64,000 nt of DNA. Origin: Berberis thunbergii. Taxonomy: Eukaryota; Streptophyta; Magnoliopsida; Ranunculales; Berberidaceae. Below, piece by piece: positions 58,301 through 64,000 of the stretch. Made by a program: the position numbers and the translations under genes. The DNA is taken from assembly GCA_003290165.1 (NCBI GenBank), contig QNQO01000818.1, positions 124,001-188,000 of the forward strand, read 5' to 3'. Positions within the stretch are counted from its first letter, which is position 1. Each line of letters starts with the position of its first letter. Below the pieces are notes generated by a model. That model was not told where the DNA came from. It did not search any database and saw only the letters and a list, made by a program, of their open reading frames with translations.

Positions 58301-61300
58301 AACTGATGATACCACCATTTAACTACAATATTGTCATGATATTCCCTCCTGGGTAGTATTTCAACAGAAATAGTAATCCACTTATATTTATACACCTTGT
58401 GGATAGATGCAAGCCTAACGGACATGGTTGCAAAACTAAGGCAAGTTACATCTTAAAGCAGGGATAATGAGGATAATCATTACAATCAGATTGTAGAGAT
58501 GATTTTCAAAAAATACATTTCTTTGTGGTACTTATAATCCTCAACAACATAGAAAAAAAACACCTGGTTAGTATTGTCAGCCATTTACTGCCCTCGAGTA
58601 TGTAGTGAATTGGAGATTGATTCAAGAGTTTGGTCTGTTAACTCAATGATGTTATTGTCAGTGGCTTTAAGAACATACCTATAATTTAAGGTTATTAGTT
58701 GAACTTCATATACTTAATCATGCATGTTGAGGTTATTTACTCAGTTACTCTTCACCATTTGTCTTCTCATCTTGTGTTATATTCACATCTACGATGCTGT
58801 TTGTAGGAAACTGCAGATCATCTGCTATATCCTAATCCTGGTTCAGGATTGGTGCATGAACAGCATCTCCAATTCTTTCATTTCCTAGGAGTTGTTCTTG
58901 GAAAGGTAGGTTGCCTCTTTTTATTCCATTTTTTTCTTTCTTTCACTGTGCATGCAAATATTTCTTTCACTGGGATTTCACCAAAGGATGAACATATTTC
59001 ATTCTGTTTGTGTCTTGACATGATGAAATATCATGTGTTGCCTCTGATTGTAGGCTATGTTTGAAGGGATTCTTGTAGACATACCCTTTGCAACTTTCTT
59101 CTTGAGTAAGTTAAAACAAAAGTAAGTTTTGGATTCTCTCATCCATGTTGTTACTTTGATTTTTAGTATTTTCCATTTCATCAAGTTACAGTTAAGACAT
59201 TGCTTGCGTTTTAAAAGGTTGTCAACTTATCATGGTCCTTCTAGGATTACCTTCATGATACCCAAGTGACATCTCCTTCCAATTATTGAGACGTTTAACT
59301 TTGCTATAAATTGGCCGTTAATTTGTCCCCATGTCTGATACTGATATCTGGATAAGAGATATCACTGTCATTCTATATTAGTCAAAGCACGTAGTTTTTT
59401 AAACCCATTGGTCTAGTTTCTGGTGTGTCTTAAGACTTATTTGTCTCACTATCTGAATAATCTATCAATAGTGCTTAGAGATCTAAATTTATATTTTAAT
59501 TAATAGTTCCCTTTTAAATACTCTTTGGTTATCCGTGTATTTCTTATCCCCTTGACATGGAAGATTAATTGTTCTCTTTCTATCGGATAATTTTGTGCTC
59601 ATCGTCTATCTAAAAGTTTTGTATTCATCGTGCTATTATCTAGGTACAACTATTTGAACGACTTGCCTTCTCTAGACCCTGAATTGTATCGTCATTTAAT
59701 ATTTTTGAAGGTGAGTTTCTGTCCTTTCCAGATAAGGTGAATTATGATCTAAGAATAGCTATATCGAATCAGTTATGTCCGAATCATTTTTTTGTCACCC
59801 TTTTCAATATTGTAGAGTTGAAAACCGAACTGACAGTTTGTTTTTTCACCTAAACCATGAATCGAACCGACTTTGGTCGGTTTAAAAAATTCCAAACCAA
59901 AACCGAACTGATTCTAATTTATGCAAACCGTAATCGAACCGAACCGACTAAAATCGAAATAAAACCGAACTGACCAACTATTTTAAACATATTATAATAT
60001 TTTTATGTGAAATATATATGATTTATTATATATATATTTGGTCGGTTCGGTTTTGTTGGTTAAACTCACATAGAAACCGAAAATTGAACCGATCAGTTCG
60101 ATCGGTTTTTTGTTCAACCCTACAGTATTGTTATGTTTATAATGTATCCTACACCTAAAAAAATTACCTAAACCTAAAATTAACAAACTAAAACTATGAA
60201 AACAAAGATAAATAAACTTAATTCTTTATAATTATTAACCAACTACAAGTAGTGACTCTATTTATACTAAACATAACCCTAGATACAATTGGAGCTCTAA
60301 TATCCAATAATTCTAATGGGCTTACTTAGGACAGACCCAAAAACTAAATCATATTAATTAAAATAAACTAAATCCAACTTTTCATCATTCTCCTCGGGTT
60401 GAAAAGCTCGTCCTCGAGCTTGAAGTCGAAGAGGTCTGACGTACATAAGCAACCAATTACAAAACGCAAAGTGAAGTGCATGCGAAGTAATTGATCTCGA
60501 ACTTTGCCACGATACACACTTTTCATCGATAGCACTAACTCAAAAAAGTTGCAAGTGACTCCAAGAACAGTAATCTGAAACATACCTATTGATCAAAATC
60601 GTGTGCATAAGCTCGTGCTAAATTTTTTCCTAAAATGGGTCAATATAACCATCATCACTCACTATATCTGCCACATCCTCTTGGCCCAAAATGGAAAAGA
60701 AATCACATTTAAGAAATCGAGTACATGTGATGGTGCCTTTAATTTCTTCAAAAAGTTGAAATGACCGAGAAATAAAACGGCTCATTCTGTTTTTTCGTGC
60801 CTGTTCAAGTTTGTCTTCTTCCAATTGTTCTCTAAGCGCCCTTATCCTATTGTCAAAGAGTGTGTCAATGCGAGCGGGCATCCATTCGTCTAATCTTCTC
60901 CAAAACCCCTCCTGGACCGGCTCAATTAGTGGCATAGTTGGATCGGTAGTGGGTTGTACGTCATTGGCTAGTGGGGTGGGGGTGGGGGTGGTGTAGCGGA
61001 AATCGCTTCAAGTTGGGGGTAAGAGGGGACATAGGTGTATTGTGGTATAGGATAGTAAAATTGATTATGAGTATTGGATTCCATTTAGTCTATATTGATA
61101 TTGAGATGGATATGGGGAATATCATGAGTATGGGTACGAATAACAATATGGGCCACTCACTTTTTTTTTCCCACTATTGGGGTTGTTTTGGAATTGCTAG
61201 GGAGTTTTTTGGAATTATGGGATTGTTCAAAGTGGTCAGTGCAAATCAAGTTGTTGGACAGTTTAAGGGGCTCTTAATAAATATCAAATTTTCTGATTTA

Positions 61301-63265
61301 TTTCTTCCCCAACAGGATCTGATGTTTCAGTAGCATATTTGACCTGGCTTGTGACGACAGGGGGGGGGGGGTGTTGAGTCGACGTTGGTGACTGGTGGCA
61401 GCTCGGAGTGGCGGTGGGTCAGATTCATCTATAATTTTCTCTGCCCCTTTTTCTTGCCTTCTCAATTTTTCTTCAACCTTCTTTTTCTTCAAACAATCAA
61501 TTTTCTTGAAATACTTTTCTCAATCACATGAAAACCATATACTAGATAAGTGTCTCCTACAACTCAATTCATTAACCTAAGTTTAAAACTAGCAAACTAA
61601 AACTACGAAAACAAAGATAAATAAACATTATTCTTCATAGTCATTCAAAACCACAAATGGCCCATATGCCCTATTTATACTAAACTTAAACCTAGATTCA
61701 ATTGGAGCCCTAACCTCCAATTATTCTAATGGGTTTACTCAGGCCTGACCCAACAAATAAATCAAATTAATTAAAATAAACTAAATCCTACTTCCCATCA
61801 GTTTAAGTGTTCCATCATGTAAAGGTAAAGTTTAATGCTTACTAGATAAGGGAATAGTAGAAAATGTAAATCTAGTATACCTTTGTGATTTGTCCAATAA
61901 GTAATATCTTTATTCCTTTAGAATTCATCCAAATCACCAAATAGACTGAGAAGATCTTGTTCTTTGAAACCTAAAATTCCAAGTGCAACATGTTTTTGAA
62001 GATTTCTCTCTGCATTTGATTGTGTTTTTTTTTTTCTTTCTATTAATCATTTCCATTAGTTTTTTTCACGTTCGTCTACCCATTTAGTTGTTAGAGCTTA
62101 ACCAAATCATTCTTTACCCGTAAACAGCTTTTAAGTTTAAAATCGTGATGGTTTATCTGCAGCATTATGAAGGTGATATATCAGACTTGGAGCTGTACTT
62201 TGTAATAATCAACAGTGAATATGGAGAGCAAACAGAAGAGGAATTGCTTCCCGGGGGGAAAGATATTCGTGTTACAAATGAGAATGTTATTACCTATATA
62301 CATCTTATTGCCAACCACAGGTTGAACTTTCAGGTAATCCTCTGCACTATGCCAACACTATGGATCTGTTTATGGGAATCCATCTTCCTTCTAAATGTAA
62401 CAAAGTCTAAAACACTATGTTTTTGGCAGATACGCAACCAAAGTTCATACTTCTTGAGGGGTTTTCAACGGCTTATAGACAAAGATTGGATATCGATGTT
62501 CAATGAACATGAACTTCAGGTATTTCATTGCTAGACCTCTTTAACTGCAAGCTGCATACTAGACTTATTTTATTCAGTTACCCGTTGACCATCTTTGACT
62601 ACTGGTATTAAAATTATTTCTACAACTTATCATGCTTTTAAAATATAGCACACTACTTGTTTTCTTACAAGTTCTACTCGAGTACAGAGATACGTGTATA
62701 TATATATAAAGCAAAGTACAAACTTTTTTAAGTCCTGATACTATGATGAGTATAGAAAATATCATTATTTTGACGAGAACGTAACAGTTTTGCTGGTAAA
62801 AGATGGTCAAAGGGAGTGGTGGTGGCAATATATGTGTTTTTAGTATTCCTTAGATTTGTGTTTGCTTTTACTGTGTGTAAAGGAAGCTTGTGTGCCTCCT
62901 TGTACATGTGTGCATTTGCAACTTTGCCAAGTCTGCTAGAAGAGGCACATTAAAAAGACGTAACTTCTGCGAAATTTTCATGGATAACATGATTTATGTA
63001 TAAACTGGATTTTATCGTACTTCTTTTCTTTGTTGTTTCCAATTTGGATTTACCATGGTTTTTTTTTTAAAGGCAGGATTTACCATGGTTACTCAAATCT
63101 TTACCAAAATACCTTCTGTTTTCATAATTTATTCTTCTGCAAAGCTCAATGTGATGGTTAATTTGACATTTTATGTTCTGCCAGCTTCTAATAACTGGTT
63201 CGCTGGAGGGTTTGGATGTTGATGACCTCCGCTTGAATACACATTATACTGGTGGTTATAATCGG
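49349..63265 (+). CDS. UPL6: HECT-type E3 ubiquitin-protein ligase UPL6 (3' end beyond window)
   Basis: A HECT E3 that takes ubiquitin from an E2 onto its own cysteine and then to substrates. Exons: 49349-49507, 50265-50362, 50849-50976, 51775-51886, 52765-52945, 53130-53312, 54423-54605, 55622-55703, 55864-55985, 56084-56388, 56508-56604, 56741-56884, 57050-57136, 57205-57291, 57677-57817, 57956-58081, 58807-58905, 59054-59121, 59644-59710, 62163-62333, 62430-62519, 63185-63265. All have GT-AG borders and keep frame for 937 codons. The N terminus MFFSGDPSTRKRVDLGGRSS and the IQ motif across exons 1-2 (AVIKIQ-KCYRGRKVV) mark UPL6 rather than UPL7. HECT begins near residue 690 (IDGGGIFKDF, HFLGVVLGKAMFEGILVDIP, LLPGGKDIRVTNENV). 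About 90 residues, including the catalytic Cys, are outside the window. Confidence 0.95.
52501..52675. mobile_element. 167-bp MITE in UPL6 intron 4
   Basis: Element 52505-52671 with imperfect terminal inverted repeats of about 35 bp (ctctaacatttaaaattt.. and ctctacattcaaaatcta.., both running into cattttgacatt). Flanked by tgga on both sides (52501-52504, 52672-52675). The superfamily is not clear from this short repeat. Confidence 0.65.
53500..54110. repeat. GC-richer insertion-like segment in UPL6 intron 6
   Basis: Two imperfect direct repeats of about 55 bp (aggttagcctaggctact.. at about 53560 and aggctagcctaggcagtc.. at about 54032, both leading to ..ccttgc) bracket a segment of about 430 bp whose base composition differs from the rest of the intron. 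It includes a CCTC-rich stretch (53640-53780). It is probably an old transposon, but no clean ends or target duplication could be read. Confidence 0.4.
59805..60130. mobile_element. 310-bp hAT-type MITE in UPL6 intron 19
   Basis: Element 59813-60122 with ends TAGAGTTG and (inverted) TAGGGTTG, followed inward on both sides by AACCGAAC-type motifs, repeated many times in both orientations. The flanks caatattg (59805-59812) and cagtattg (60123-60130) are an 8-bp target duplication with one change. TAGRGTTG ends, CGAACCGAA repeats and an 8-bp TSD are hallmarks of a widespread plant hAT MITE group. It is non-coding. Confidence 0.82.
60135..61805 (-). mobile_element. Short LTR element in UPL6 intron 19
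   Basis: Two diverged LTRs, about 60140-60387 and 61547-61800 (roughly 250 bp each), share aaactac/tgaaaacaaag, atttatactaaac and cttatct/cctgaccca blocks. gttta occurs at 60135-60139 and 61801-61805 and may be the target duplication. The polypurine-like GGAGAA next to the left LTR, and a minus-strand frame reading FKLEDELFNPRRM just before it, place the 3' LTR on the left, so the element lies on the minus strand. The 1.16-kb interior holds only gag-like scraps (60630-60935, with an Arg/Glu-rich coiled-coil-like stretch, and 61298-61492). It is non-autonomous and old. Confidence 0.7.
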
Positions 63266-64000
63266 GTGAGTTGTTCTTTCACAGCCTCTTGATTGATAAA
63301 TTTTGGCTAGAATCTCTTAGAATAGAAGATAACAGAGAAGTATAGAAGTATTTAACATTGATTATGTACTTTTGCTCTGGAGCTAATTTGGTAATTCAAT
63401 GGCTTCTATTGACTGGCAGAGCAATTTAGTTATTCCAGTCATTATGCAGGAGTCCGTGGTTACATGTCATTAGGTAGTGTAGAATTGTAGATGAAGGAAG
63501 TGGTAATGGTGGATTTGGAAATAATTAGCGCTGATTGTGATTTGGAGAGACTTGGTTACATTTTTAATAGGTATTGTTGTTGTTTGATAAGAATTGAACT
63601 TACATATATATTTAGGAGCAACTTGGATTAAGCACAAGTTTTTCTGGTTAGCGTCTTCATACTTGTTATGAAGAGGCTTCCTATGAATTAAATGAGATGA
63701 CTAAAATAGTGATTTATCCTAAGAAATTTCTACAACATCTTGCACTAATTATTTTATGTCAAATACTCAAGGTAAAAATTAATATCAATGGAGTTGTTGA
63801 TATATGATAATTCACCTGTCCATTTTATTCTAAGAATAGAAATTCAAGAGGAGGGGTTTTTTTTAGGGGGGTGGTTGGTTGGGCGCGGTGGATGGAGTGG
63901 CTGAAAAACATAAATGAAAGGTAATGTATGTATTTTAGCTGACAGCTTGAATTCATAGTTTCATACAGATACTATTAGGGGTTTGACATTTCTATTTGAG
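63266..64000. other. UPL6 intron running off the window
   Basis: Begins with the donor gtgagt after exon 22. I searched for the next expected UPL6 exon (motifs such as HYVIEMFWE and the ATCMNLLKLP catalytic-cysteine region) in all plus-strand frames and did not find it. The intron is therefore longer than 735 bp and the remaining exon or exons lie to the right. Confidence 0.75.

Noticed and set aside
61373..61400. Run of G near 61361-61371 as a regulatory G-tract
   Set aside because: Homopolymer inside a decayed LTR element; no further support.

Overview
This is nuclear DNA from a flowering plant, almost certainly a eudicot. It is AT-rich, its genes carry GT-AG introns, it has long (AT)n tracts, and it is full of plant-type transposable elements (TEs). 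The species cannot be named from the sequence. I see three host genes. (1) An R2R3-MYB transcription factor of the MYB2/62/78/108/112/116 type (subgroup 20) on the minus strand, 2726-4127, three exons, 314 aa. (2) A complete three-exon gene for a PsbP-domain thylakoid-lumen protein, PPD2 type, plus strand, 28032-30013, 279 aa. (3) A HECT E3 ubiquitin ligase, UPL6, plus strand, from 49349. Its first 22 exons (937 codons) are inside the window; the last exon or exons, with the catalytic cysteine, lie past the right edge.

Layout. 1-10 kb: the MYB gene, a 200-bp Mutator-type foldback MITE, and a small hAT-like element about 600 bp upstream of the MYB start that carries a piece of a MATE transporter gene. 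The rest is quiet intergenic DNA. 10-49 kb: a layered TE cluster built around PPD2. A segment holding PPD2 and a compound repeat ('R unit') occurs as copy A (about 10251-20455) and copy B (about 26468-44905). In copy A, PPD2 lost exon 2 in a 1,481-bp deletion and a small copia element (12566-15404, TSD tcata) landed downstream. In copy B, PPD2 is intact, but an 8.5-kb LTR element (30992-39517, TSD gctag, LTRs nearly identical) landed in the R unit. Between A and B, a unit made of R plus a gypsy gag-protease fragment was tandemly duplicated (about 16.6-22.3 kb and 22.3-26.3 kb). The R units hold a 1.1-kb foldback element, a three-copy 190-bp tandem repeat and, in two copies, a captured piece of PPD2 exon 2. 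A decayed caulimovirid-type reverse transcriptase fragment, a second foldback element, a tRNA-derived SINE and a TTA-flanked DNA element complete the cluster. 49-64 kb: UPL6, whose introns hold a 167-bp MITE, a 310-bp hAT MITE with 8-bp TSD and a short LTR element.

The host genes have unrelated roles: stress or hormone-linked transcription, photosynthetic lumen protein, and ubiquitin ligation. The coherent story is the history of the PPD2 region: gene-fragment capture, segmental and tandem duplication, microhomology deletions and nested insertions, partly datable against each other. I see no CRISPR, prokaryotic or organellar genes and no free-standing tRNA or rRNA gene.
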